Source of the DNA: an uncultured Granulosicoccaceae bacterium
Lineage (GTDB): Bacteria > Pseudomonadota > Gammaproteobacteria > Granulosicoccales > Granulosicoccaceae
Direction: 5' to 3'
Assembly (NCBI GenBank): GCA_937930305.1
Contig: CALGLE010000049.1
Location: 1-64,000 of the forward strand
Length of the DNA: 64,000 nucleotides
Numbering within the stretch: position 1 is the first letter of the stretch; every line of letters starts with the position of its first letter. Below are positions 17,892 through 26,442 of this stretch, piece by piece. The position numbers and the translations under genes were made by a program. The notes under the pieces are model-generated. The model saw only the letters and a list, made by a program, of their open reading frames with translations. It was not told where the DNA came from and made no database searches.

Positions 17892-18765
17892 AACACTGGA
17901 ACAACAAGGCGTTTATGACAGTGCCCTAGCAGCCCTGTTGCAACGTGATCCTGTCGCGAAAGCTGAACAGACCATTGCGTTGTATGTGTCCTGGCAGCGC
18001 TTGAGTACGGATCAGCAGGCGCAGGTTTGTGAAGAGCAAAACGTCCATTGGTCATCGTCTAAGATCGTGACGTTGCCCGCTCCTGGTCGCCCTGATAAAC
18101 CCGCATTGGTTGACCCTAGAACCTTGCCTAAGCGGGGTTTGGGTTCTGTTGAAGGGCGCATTGGCTTACTGCATTCCCTAGCGCACATAGAATTTAATGC
18201 GATTAACTTGGCGTTAGATGCGGTGTATCGCTTTCGTGGGTTGCCCGTTGACTATGTGGAAGACTGGTTGCGAGTGGCGAGTGATGAAGGTCAACACTTT
18301 TTGCTGGTGGTGAATCGGTTGGCGGACTTAGGTGCGCAGTACGGGGATTTGGATGCACACGATGGGTTGTGGGATATGGCGCGCCGCACAGAACACGATG
18401 TGTTGGTTCGCATGGCCTTGGTGCCGCGCATATTAGAGGCACGCGGGCTGGATGTGGCACCCCCGATGATCCGTAAATTAAAATTGAATAACGATGCAAC
18501 CAGTGCGGCCATTTTACAACGCATCTACACCGATGAAATCACCCATGTGGCAGTGGGCAATCGCTGGTTTCGGTATGTGTGCGAACAACGCAGCCTGGAT
18601 GGCTGTGCGGTGTTTAAAGATTTACTGCAAGGTTCTGCCAGTGGCTACCTAAAAAGCCCGTATAACGATGAAGCTCGGTTTGAGGCCGGATTCACGGCTG
18701 AGGAGATGGCGGTGATTCGGGAGATGGAAGGGGAGTATCGGGCGCTGTTGGGCCCAGGTGGTTAA
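17884..18765 (+). CDS. DUF455 ferritin-like (putative diiron) protein
   Basis: The product is about 293 residues. The frame is open from a TTG at 17869, but the GTG at 17884, which overlaps the end of recO, gives a sensible N-terminus (DKTLEQQGVYDSAL). Likely diiron ligands lie in a helical bundle: AHIEFNAINLALD, ASDEGQHF, RTEHD and TDEITHVAVGN. DUF455 proteins are grouped with ferritin-like enzymes, some related to tRNA or phenazine hydroxylases; the substrate of this one is not known. It is probably the last gene of the rnc operon. Confidence 0.8.
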   Translation: MDKTLEQQGVYDSALAALLQRDPVAKAEQTIALYVSWQRLSTDQQAQVCEEQNVHWSSSKIVTLPAPGRPDKPALVDPRTLPKRGLGSVEGRIGLLHSLAHIEFNAINLALDAVYRFRGLPVDYVEDWLRVASDEGQHFLLVVNRLADLGAQYGDLDAHDGLWDMARRTEHDVLVRMALVPRILEARGLDVAPPMIRKLKLNNDATSAAILQRIYTDEITHVAVGNRWFRYVCEQRSLDGCAVFKDLLQGSASGYLKSPYNDEARFEAGFTAEEMAVIREMEGEYRALLGPGG

Positions 18766-18882
18766 AAATGTCACAATCTGTTTTTTGTAAATTGATTCGC
18801 AGATTCGAATGCATACTGTCTGTATAACTGTGGTGGAATGTGCCTGAAAGAATGCACTTGAGATCACTGTCGTACAGAGCAG

Positions 18883-20580
18883 ATTTCCCTTAAGAAAAAA
18901 TCGATTTATAAAGAGTCTCTATCCACCACTGGCGCTTTGCTGCTTACACTGGCGGTAAGTGCTTGCGGTGATGCCGGTGTTCACGTTGACGATGTGTTTC
19001 CCGACGTGGATGCATCCGCCTATGTCATTTCCACCGAAGTTTTTCCAGAGTTGGAAGATTCTGAATCGGATGTTGCGCTGGTTGCTGACTTTGGCAACCC
19101 GGCTAGCCAATTGGCAGCCATTACCGGTAAAGCTGCGCGCGATGCGCAATCTGGCACGCTGGGCGAATGGTCTAACGCCATGCCATGGCCGTTATTGGCC
19201 ATCCATGCGTCGTTGCTTCCTGACGGTCGCGTTCTTACCTATGGTGCAGACGGTGCAAACCTTCGTGGCCGGGCCTTTAATGTTGATCGATGGTCGCCTG
19301 AACTGGGCTTAGGCATGAGTGCTCACGAGTTCACTCCCACTGGCATCGATACGAATATTTTCTGCAGTGCGCAAGCGGTGCTGCTCGATGGCAACGTTTT
19401 GGTATCGGGTGGTGACAAGCAGCCTGCAGGTCAAAATACGCCACAAAAGAATGATGGCGTGCGGGATACAACGATTTATGATTCCGCCAGCCACACCCTG
19501 TCGCCAGGTTCGCCAATGAAATACTAGCGTTGGTATCCGACGCTTGTCACGCTCGGCAATGGCCGAGTGGTTTCGCTGGGTGGACGGGCTGAGCGTAAAG
19601 GCCCGGATGGCGAGAGCCTGATTCCGATCATCCCAGAGATATACAATCCTCGAACCCGTCGTTGGGCCGAAATACCCGGGGCTGCATCGGCTGATTACTA
19701 CCAACGATCATGGTGGTATCCCAAAGCGTTTCTAAACAAACGCGGCGAGATCATCCTGTTCAATCAAGGGTCGCGCGATATTTACGGAATGAGAGTGAAT
19801 AACGGCGGTACTTTCCGAAAAGTGACGACCATGCCATCGGACGCAGACGTGGGGACCAGGCAAACACCGTCGGTCATGTTCAGACCCGGAAAAGTGCTCA
19901 TGATGACGCGATCCGGCAAAGCGAACATTATCGACATTGACGCATCAGTGCCGACCGTAACGCGCGCTTCCGATCCGAGTGGCAAGCGTTTTTGGGCCGA
20001 TGCCACCTTGTTGCCAGACGGCACCGTATTTTTAAGTGGTGGTGCTCGCGCTTCTCAAAAACTGGATCAAGCGGTTCATTTTGGCGAAATCTGGGACCCA
20101 GAAACCGATACCTGGACAATAACCCGAGAGAGCACAGATCGCAAAGCGCGTCTCTATCACTCCACAGCCATACTGCTTCCGGACGCATCCGTACTGCTCG
20201 CAGGTGGTGGACCGCCGGGACCGGTTGTTAATCAGAACGCGGACATTTTCTACCCGCCGTACTTGTTCAATGCAAATGGGCAACGTGCAACACGCCCGGA
20301 AATTTTGGGTATGGGAGAGTTAGCGTATCGATCTCGATTCAATGTGTCGTTGGATAGCAGCAACCGCATCAGCAAAGTGGCGCTGGTTCGTGCTGGTTCC
20401 GTTACGCATTCGTTCGATATGGGGCAACGTTATATGGAGCTTGACTTTAACCAAGTTGGGTCTGTGTTGGACGTGGCAGCACCGGTTCGACGCAACCATG
20501 CACCGCCAGGGCTATATATGGTTTTCGTGTTTGACCAAAATGGCGTGCCGTCCGTCGCGGCTACTCGGATGTTGAAGTAA
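18883..20580 (+). pseudogene. copper radical oxidase (galactose/glyoxal oxidase-like) lipoprotein, interrupted by in-frame TAG
   Basis: One reading frame runs from a lipoprotein signal (lipobox Val-Ser-Ala-Cys at about 18958-18969) through a kelch beta-propeller to a C-terminal DUF1929-like domain. It is split by TAG at 19525-19527. The open parts are 18937-19527 and 19567-20580. Copper-radical-oxidase residues are all visible: Cys in DTNIFCSAQ, Tyr in RWYPT immediately after the TAG, Tyr-His in RLYHSTAILLPD, and His in VTHSFDMGQRY. No ATG, GTG or TTG precedes the signal peptide in frame; ATT codons at 18883 or 18904 are the only candidates, and a stop lies at 18859. Two lesions make a pseudogene most likely. 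Sequencing error or readthrough cannot be excluded. Confidence 0.8.
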
Positions 20581-20613
20581 GTAGCTATTGATTTAAACAT
20601 CGTAGCCATTGCT

Positions 20614-20657
20614 CAGCCCGGTTAACCTGTGAATGGGTTTGCCGGGCTGTTTGTTTA
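20614..20657. terminator. bidirectional terminator between convergent genes
   Basis: CAGCCCGG (20614-20621) pairs with CCGGGCTG (20642-20649), with further inner AACC/GGTT pairing, followed on the plus strand by a T-rich stretch (TTTGTTTATT). It lies between the convergent oxidase pseudogene and the gluconolactonase gene. Confidence 0.8.
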
Positions 20658-20697
20658 TTCACACTGGTGCTCTAACCAATAAACAATTTCTTGTGCT

Positions 20698-21627
20698 TTA
20701 GCTGGTAAACGCTGCATCACGCCGATTTGAACGAACGCGATAGACGCTATCGGATGAGGTGATGAACATATCGGTACCCTCTGAGCCCCCGAAGCAAAGG
20801 TTCGATGTGGGGTTAGGCAAACGAATTTTCCCGATCAATTGTGCCTCTGGTGTCAGGCAATGGATGCCATCCATCGCTGACGTCCATACAAAACCTTCAT
20901 TGTCGACGCGTAAACCATCAGGAACCCCAGGCTCCACGTCATAAAACACGGTGCCCCCTGTTAATTCCTTATCGACGATATCGAAACGTCGAATATGGTG
21001 TGGCCGAGTTCGATCCGCTTCAGGAAAACTGGCCCCCAGAATGGCACCCGAATCGGCAATGTATATCTGGCTTTGATCAACACTAAAAGCTAATCCATTG
21101 GGTTTGTCAAAATCCGTTGCAACGGCGGTGACTGCGCCTGTTGAATCTACCCGATACACGTAGTGACCTTTAATCTCACTCTTTGCTGCGTAGCCTTCAA
21201 TGTCTGAGTTGATTCCATAGGGTGGATCAGTGAACCAGATGGAACCGTCTTTGTGCACGATGACATCATTTGGTGAATTTAAGCGTTTGCCTTGGTAGTG
21301 ATCAGCAATCACTTCGACCGTGTTCAACTTATCAGGATCTATTCGTTTAATAACGCGCCGGCCCCCATGTTCACAAGAGATCATGTGGCCATTGGCATCT
21401 AAGGTGTTTCCATTCGCAAACTCACTGTTGGGTAGAGCCACTTCGACCCCTGTGCGCTGGGACCACTTCATCATGCGTTTGGCGGGAATGTCATTAAAGT
21501 ACAGCGTATCATTCAGCCAAACAGGGCCTTCTGTCCAAGTAAATCCAGACGCAATGCACTCAGGCGCTTTGTCGGTATCAACCAGTTGTTGAAACAGCGG
21601 ATCGATCACATCATAAAAAGCTTCCAT
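20698..21627 (-). CDS. SMP-30/gluconolactonase family protein
   Basis: The product is a 309-residue six-bladed propeller hydrolase that opens sugar lactones such as gluconolactone. Expected metal-site regions are present: TEGPVW near residue 31 (Glu), LNSPNDVIVHKDG (Asn) and IYIADSGAIL (Asp). There is no signal peptide, so it is cytoplasmic. It starts 3 bases after the permease stop at 21631 and is the last gene of the ABC sugar-transport operon, suggesting the imported compound is a sugar or aldonolactone that is hydrolysed to the acid. Confidence 0.88.
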   Translation of the reverse strand: MEAFYDVIDPLFQQLVDTDKAPECIASGFTWTEGPVWLNDTLYFNDIPAKRMMKWSQRTGVEVALPNSEFANGNTLDANGHMISCEHGGRRVIKRIDPDKLNTVEVIADHYQGKRLNSPNDVIVHKDGSIWFTDPPYGINSDIEGYAAKSEIKGHYVYRVDSTGAVTAVATDFDKPNGLAFSVDQSQIYIADSGAILGASFPEADRTRPHHIRRFDIVDKELTGGTVFYDVEPGVPDGLRVDNEGFVWTSAMDGIHCLTPEAQLIGKIRLPNPTSNLCFGGSEGTDMFITSSDSVYRVRSNRRDAAFTS

Positions 21628-21630
21628 GAA

Positions 21631-22611
21631 TCAGCTCCGTCGGTGTTTGAAAGTTTGCAATAAAAGCATCACGATGATGATGCAACCAAAAATGATGTTG
21701 CGCCAAGCTTCACTGATTTGCATCACGGATAAAATGGACGACAACAACGTGATGAACGTGACCCCACCAATAGTGCCTACCAAGCTGCCTTTACCACCAA
21801 GAATGGAGGTGCCACCAATGACCACGGCTGCGATCGTGGGCATTAAATAGGGGTCACCCATGGATTGGTAAGCTTGATTCGCGTAGCCGGCTAATAAAAC
21901 ACCACCTAACGCTGAACAGGTGCCCGCAATCATGAAGGCTATAAATATCACACCCGATGTGGAAACACCGGCCAAATAAGTTGCTTTCTCGTTATAGCCG
22001 ATGGAGGAAAGATAGCGCCCAAAGCCACCACGCTTTAAAAACAACATCATGGCGATGGCTAAGGCAATCCAAACGATAAACGCGACCGGTACTCGAGCGA
22101 TTTGCCCCGTTGCCAAGGTGATCATTAAGTTTGACGCAGCGCCTTTCGGGTTAAAGCCGCCGGTGTTTAACACGGCAACACCCAACAACATCGAGTTAAC
22201 GGCAAGCGTCCAAACCATTGATGGGATGCGAAACCAGGCAACGCCGATTCCATTTATTATTCCGACGAAGGCACCAAACAGCAAAGCTGCGGGAACTGCC
22301 AGAACCGTTAGCACGGCGTGGTCAGTACCCACCAAGGTGGTGGAAATAATGGCTGCCCCACCCAGTGCCCACGGCACGGACAGATCGATGTGTCCTAGCA
22401 ATATGACAACGGTGGCACCAAGTGCGATGACACCTAAAAAGGCTGCGATTTGTAATTGTTGAAGTAGATAGGTAGCGCTTAGAAATTCAGGGAACACGGT
22501 GGATGCGCCAAGAATCATAAGCACTGAAGCAACGAAGGGGAAAGCGATTTCAATATAAGAGGCTTTGATTCGTAAGTTCATGGGTTTTTGGATTCGTTTA
22601 GTCAAAAACAC
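21631..22611 (-). CDS. sugar ABC transporter permease (RbsC/XylH-type), second copy
   Basis: The product is 326 residues with 8-10 membrane segments and the family motif region GGTSILGGKGSLVGTIGGV near residue 263. It is one half of the inner-membrane channel of a carbohydrate-type (CUT2) importer. The frame allows a GTG at 22611, overlapping the upstream permease by 14 bases, or an ATG at 22581; I kept the longer because the overlap suggests coupling. Its partner is the neighbouring permease, so the channel is probably a heterodimer. Confidence 0.9.
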   Translation of the reverse strand: MFLTKRIQKPMNLRIKASYIEIAFPFVASVLMILGASTVFPEFLSATYLLQQLQIAAFLGVIALGATVVILLGHIDLSVPWALGGAAIISTTLVGTDHAVLTVLAVPAALLFGAFVGIINGIGVAWFRIPSMVWTLAVNSMLLGVAVLNTGGFNPKGAASNLMITLATGQIARVPVAFIVWIALAIAMMLFLKRGGFGRYLSSIGYNEKATYLAGVSTSGVIFIAFMIAGTCSALGGVLLAGYANQAYQSMGDPYLMPTIAAVVIGGTSILGGKGSLVGTIGGVTFITLLSSILSVMQISEAWRNIIFGCIIIVMLLLQTFKHRRS

Positions 22612-23560
22612 GTAAACGATTTTTCTCGGTTAAGATTCCGAAGCTTCCGATTGCAATGGCGGTAGCCAGCACTAAACCTTCAATTAGCGGCTGGGCCAAC
22701 GGCGGGAGACCTGAGAAAAACATAAGCGAGGATATGGTTTTTAAAATGCAAGCCCCCAGCAGCGCACCGATTAAGGTGCCGACCCCACCACTTAAGGCAA
22801 CACCACCGAGTACCACGGCCGCGATGGAATTTAACGTAAAGTTGGCAGCGATCCCTGCATCACCTGTTGCTGTGACATAACTGAAATAGCTGCCTGCTAA
22901 ACCCGCGAACGTGCCACCTAACGCGAAAGCAATAATTCGAACTGTGTTGACGGATATACCCGATTGAAATGCGGCTTGTTCAGACGAACCGATTGCGTAG
23001 ATGGAGCGTCCCATCCCACTTTGTCTTAAAGGAAACCAGAAGAGTAGGATAATCAGCAGTGCGATCCAAACAGCAGTGGGTATACCGACGATATCCAACG
23101 TCATCGCATCAGCAAAATCATAGTTTATGGATCCACCGGGGGTGGGGCGCAGCAGCAAGGCCAAGCCGGTAAAGATGGAACCGGTTGCCAGCGTCACAAT
23201 GATGGGCTGAATGCGGCCGAATACCACGATCAATCCGTTAATCAGGCCGCAAGCGGTGCCCAGCGCAATGACCATGAAGGAGCCGTAGACCAGTTCAAAC
23301 CCACTGCCATTGAGTAAGTAGGAGGCGGCACAATTGGTCAAGGCCATCACAGCACCGACGGATAAATCGATACCCCGAACCACAACAACAAAAAATTGCG
23401 CGATTGCGGCAAGCGCTAAGATTAAACATTGATTAGCCCAAATCGTCATCACATATGTGGATGCACCTCTGGGATGGGTGGCGATGTAGAGCGATAGCAA
23501 CGCGAAAAGTACGAAAAAGGCGATGCATTCTCGGCGATATCGTTTGAACACATCAAGCAT
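22598..23560 (-). CDS. sugar ABC transporter permease (RbsC/XylH-type), first copy
   Basis: The product is about 320 residues with multiple hydrophobic helices. The CUT2 permease features DLSVGAVMALT near residue 70 and VVLGGVALSGGVGTLIGALLGA near residue 250 are clear. The ATG at 23560 is three codons inside a possible GTG start at 23569; both overlap the end of the ATPase gene by a few bases. It pairs with the second permease in one transporter. Confidence 0.92.
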   Translation of the reverse strand: MLDVFKRYRRECIAFFVLFALLSLYIATHPRGASTYVMTIWANQCLILALAAIAQFFVVVVRGIDLSVGAVMALTNCAASYLLNGSGFELVYGSFMVIALGTACGLINGLIVVFGRIQPIIVTLATGSIFTGLALLLRPTPGGSINYDFADAMTLDIVGIPTAVWIALLIILLFWFPLRQSGMGRSIYAIGSSEQAAFQSGISVNTVRIIAFALGGTFAGLAGSYFSYVTATGDAGIAANFTLNSIAAVVLGGVALSGGVGTLIGALLGACILKTISSLMFFSGLPPLAQPLIEGLVLATAIAIGSFGILTEKNRLRVFD

Positions 23561-25067
23561 GGGCTTCACTCGATTTTTTATGCATGTTCAATGACGCGGC
23601 TATGATGTTTTGAGCATTTAGTGACTCGTCGCTTAGCGTATCAACAATTTCACCGTCGTAAAAAATATGTACTTGATGGCACAAATGGACGAGTTCTTCA
23701 TAGTCAGAACTTAGCAGGATGATCGCAATACCCTGTTTAGATAATTCAACGAGTAGCTGATAAATTTGCGTTTTGGTTTTTACATCAATTCCGCGGGTTG
23801 GGTCGGACAGTAGCAGGCAAGTAGGCGATATCACCAACCACTTTATCAGCGATACTTTTTGTTGGTTTCCACCAGACAATGCGGCGACGGGTTGTTCTAA
23901 AGATTGGTACTTTAACTCCAGTGATGAAATGAGTTTTTCAAACACCGCTTGGGCTGGCGCACTGGCATGACCGAGGGCCGCAAGTTGCAGATTATCTTGA
24001 ATACTTTGTTCGAGTATTAAGCCTTCTTTTTTTCGATCCTCTGGCACCCAAGCTAAGCCATATTTTTTGCCCTTCGCTGCCTTGGGTGAACGGGGCATAC
24101 CCTGTGTGCCATTCACGGCAGCATCACCTGTGGTGTGCTTCAGTAACCCAAATAAGGCCTGCAACACATGGTTCTGACCTTGTCCGTCTAGCCCACCTAG
24201 GCCAAGGATTTGGCCAGCCTTCACATCGATTGAAACATCTTTAATCTCACCATTCCAGCTCAGTGAATCCAAAGTCAGTACCGTGGATGAAATTGTTCGA
24301 GGCGCTGGGGTAGGAAACAATTCTGTAAGTGATTGACCCACCATCTTATTAATTATTGCACCGTAGTTGTATTGTCCATTGGCAAATGTCTCGATGTGCT
24401 GCCCATTCCGGAACACAGATATTTTATCTGCGATTGCCTCGATTTCATGGAACCTGTGTGAAATGAATAGCACACCCGTTCCTCGATCGCGCTGCTCACG
24501 GATGAGATCAAAGACTTTTTCAACGACGGTGGAATTCAAGGCTGATGTTGCTTCATCTAAGATCAGCAATCGAGGCTGCCGGCTTAAGGCTTTCGCGATC
24601 TCCACCTGTTGGCGTTCTGCCAGGGTGAGGTCGCTGACCCGTGTACTAAGCTGAACATGGCTGGCATCTATTTTATCCAATAGGACGCGAGCATCGGCTA
24701 GGTGGTGTTTCTTTGCAAACCCGTAACGTGCGTCTTTGGCACCGAGCAGTAGATTCTCGCGAACGCTTAAATCAGGAACCAGTGATAACTCTTGAAACAT
24801 GCAAATTAATCCGCGATCGATTGCATGGCCGGGTGACTTGAGCCGAATGATTTCTTCATCGACAAAAACATCGCCTTCACTGGGTTGTATGACACCTGAC
24901 AATAGCTTCATCAGGGTCGATTTTCCCGCACCGTTCTCGCCCAAGATCGCGTGTATCTCTGCGGGAAAACACGAAAAATCTACATTGTCTAAGGCAACGG
25001 TAGCGCCATAACGTTTTGTTACGCCATGCAGTCGAATTAAGGGATGTTTTGCTTTATTCACAAACAA
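23553..25067 (-). CDS. sugar ABC transporter ATP-binding protein, two fused ATPase domains (RbsA/MglA/XylG-type)
   Basis: The product is 504 residues with tandem nucleotide-binding domains. The first has Walker A GENGAGKST, signature region LTLAERQQVEIAKALSR and Walker B RLLILDEAT. The second has LGGLDGQGQNHVLQALFG in place of a standard Walker A, signature LSGGNQQKVSLIKWL and LLLSDPTRGIDV. This asymmetry is normal for CUT2 ATPases. It lies 76 bases after the binding-protein gene, across a strong hairpin that probably lowers its expression relative to that gene. Confidence 0.94.
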   Translation of the reverse strand: MFVNKAKHPLIRLHGVTKRYGATVALDNVDFSCFPAEIHAILGENGAGKSTLMKLLSGVIQPSEGDVFVDEEIIRLKSPGHAIDRGLICMFQELSLVPDLSVRENLLLGAKDARYGFAKKHHLADARVLLDKIDASHVQLSTRVSDLTLAERQQVEIAKALSRQPRLLILDEATSALNSTVVEKVFDLIREQRDRGTGVLFISHRFHEIEAIADKISVFRNGQHIETFANGQYNYGAIINKMVGQSLTELFPTPAPRTISSTVLTLDSLSWNGEIKDVSIDVKAGQILGLGGLDGQGQNHVLQALFGLLKHTTGDAAVNGTQGMPRSPKAAKGKKYGLAWVPEDRKKEGLILEQSIQDNLQLAALGHASAPAQAVFEKLISSLELKYQSLEQPVAALSGGNQQKVSLIKWLVISPTCLLLSDPTRGIDVKTKTQIYQLLVELSKQGIAIILLSSDYEELVHLCHQVHIFYDGEIVDTLSDESLNAQNIIAASLNMHKKSSEAHA

Positions 25068-25078
25068 TTAAGTGTGAG

Positions 25079-25122
25079 TGTGTTTGACCCGCGAGCCTGG
25101 GAATTATTGCGGGTCAAACACA
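25079..25122 (-). repeat. perfect 14-bp intercistronic hairpin between binding protein and ATPase genes
   Basis: TGTGTTTGACCCGC (25079-25092) and its exact reverse complement (25109-25122) flank a 16-base loop. No T-tract follows on the minus strand. Hairpins of this kind after a periplasmic binding-protein gene commonly stabilise the upstream message or partly stop transcription, giving excess binding protein. Confidence 0.75.
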
Positions 25123-25143
25123 TCAGTACCATGGTGATCTGGA

Positions 25144-26229
25144 TTAAGAATCGTCAGCCGTTTGGCCTAGTAACTCTTCAGGAGTAAAGGGCTTGAAACA
25201 TTCCGCGTATCCGGTACCTGTGTTAAATGATTTTGGAAGATCGGGGAAAAAGTTAACCCCTGATGCTATGTCTGCCGAGTTGACATTTGGAATGGGTAGA
25301 AAAATGGTTTGCGGCAGTTTATTACCTTGCAGCAGAGAGACTGCTGCGTCCAGAGCAACCGCTGACATCGCAGGCGCTTGACTGGCAGAAATTCCAGGAA
25401 TCTTATGTTCGTCAATAAGCATTCGAACCCCATTTTCACCGTCGAGCCCCATGGGGACAATTGGGTGATCGGCCGCTAGCATGGCGTTGATTGTTCCCGC
25501 ACCACCGTGTTGTGAAACCACAGCGTCAAACTGGCCATGTGTCGCTAAGGCGTCTGCCACGACTTTCTGACTGGTGCCCGTATCCCAATTGCCGACCACT
25601 TCAACGACTTCAACACCCTCTACAGTTTCTAGTACTTCCATCATGCCCAAACGTCGATCACGGTCGGTAGAGTTACCAGGAAGGCCGTTAACCATCAGCA
25701 CTTTTTTTAAATCATCACCAACTAAATCCACAACAGTTTGGGCTTTAAGCTTGCCCAATGCGAGTTGGCTTTCGTTAACCTGCGCGACTTTATCCGTGTC
25801 TAATACGTTGTCGAATGGAACTAGGACGGTTCCCTCTCGGTTGGCGCGGCGAATGACACCTTCAAACGCACTGGGATTAACCGCGATAAACACGATACCG
25901 TGGTAGCCGGCCGCAATGAAGTTGTCGATGGCGGCAATTTGTGCAGCGCTGTCGTTGCCAACGGAAACGACGGTGAATTCATCAATGTTGCCTTTATTCT
26001 CGTCTCGGGCTGCCCACGCTTTGGCGGATTGAATGGCTTGGATTCGCCAATCGTTGCCGGCGAAGCCGTTTACGAAGGCTAGTTTGTAGGGGCCGTCTTT
26101 GGCGTCGTATTGAATTGTGCCGGTATCGGGCGCTGGCGCGAAACATTCTGGTCGGTAAGTGTCAGCCTGTGCGATGCTCGATGCTGCAAGTGACACTGCG
26201 AGTGCTGCAGTTAACGTGGTCAATTTCAT
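25144..26229 (-). CDS. periplasmic sugar-binding protein of ABC transporter
   Basis: The product is 361 residues from the ATG at 26229 (preceded by GGAGAG about ten bases upstream). A signal peptide ends in SIAQA/DTY. The mature protein has the two-lobed periplasmic-binding (LacI-like, type I) fold: YKLAFVNGFAGNDWRIQ, then VVSVGNDSAAQIAAIDNFIA, VNPSAFEGVIRRANREG and VVSQHGGAGTINAMLA. It captures the sugar or lactone for the CUT2 importer. The ligand is not predictable from sequence; the operon's gluconolactonase points to an aldose lactone or related compound. Confidence 0.9.
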   Translation of the reverse strand: MKLTTLTAALAVSLAASSIAQADTYRPECFAPAPDTGTIQYDAKDGPYKLAFVNGFAGNDWRIQAIQSAKAWAARDENKGNIDEFTVVSVGNDSAAQIAAIDNFIAAGYHGIVFIAVNPSAFEGVIRRANREGTVLVPFDNVLDTDKVAQVNESQLALGKLKAQTVVDLVGDDLKKVLMVNGLPGNSTDRDRRLGMMEVLETVEGVEVVEVVGNWDTGTSQKVVADALATHGQFDAVVSQHGGAGTINAMLAADHPIVPMGLDGENGVRMLIDEHKIPGISASQAPAMSAVALDAAVSLLQGNKLPQTIFLPIPNVNSADIASGVNFFPDLPKSFNTGTGYAECFKPFTPEELLGQTADDS

Positions 26230-26294
26230 TATTTGAATCTCTCCGAGTTGTCTTCGTACTTCCGGTGTCAAAGTTTATGAAAGCGCCAGTAAAC

Positions 26295-26310
26295 ATGTTT
26301 GCGCAAACAT
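26295..26310. promoter_or_regulatory. perfect 16-bp palindrome, likely LacI/GntR-type operator
   Basis: ATGTTTGCGCAAACAT is an exact palindrome centred on CG, the form of LacI-family operators and close in layout to the E. coli GntR site (ATGTTA...TAACAT). It lies 66 bases before the binding-protein ATG and 133 before the regulator start, in the shared 26230-26442 divergent promoter region. Confidence 0.75.
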
Positions 26311-26409
26311 ATTCCTCCCGATACAATATCTCCAGTGATCATCAGATGTCAACAAAAGATGCCATGCCCACCTCTACTAAAGTAAGCAAGCTGCTTAACT
26401 AAACCGGAA

Positions 26410-26434
26410 GTGACCAGCGGTGACAAAGAGTGAC
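26410..26434 (+). repeat. three GTGAC direct repeats at 10-bp spacing
   Basis: GTGAC occurs at 26410, 26420 and 26430, one helical turn apart, just before the GTG start of the LacI-family gene. It could be a protein-binding array or chance; no known motif is matched. Confidence 0.35.
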
Positions 26435-26442
26435 CCCATCCC

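Noticed and set aside
19525-19527. TAG as a pyrrolysine or other programmed recoding codon
   Set aside because: No pyl genes or recoding signals are seen in the window, and the gene also lacks a normal start. Inactivation or a sequencing error is simpler.
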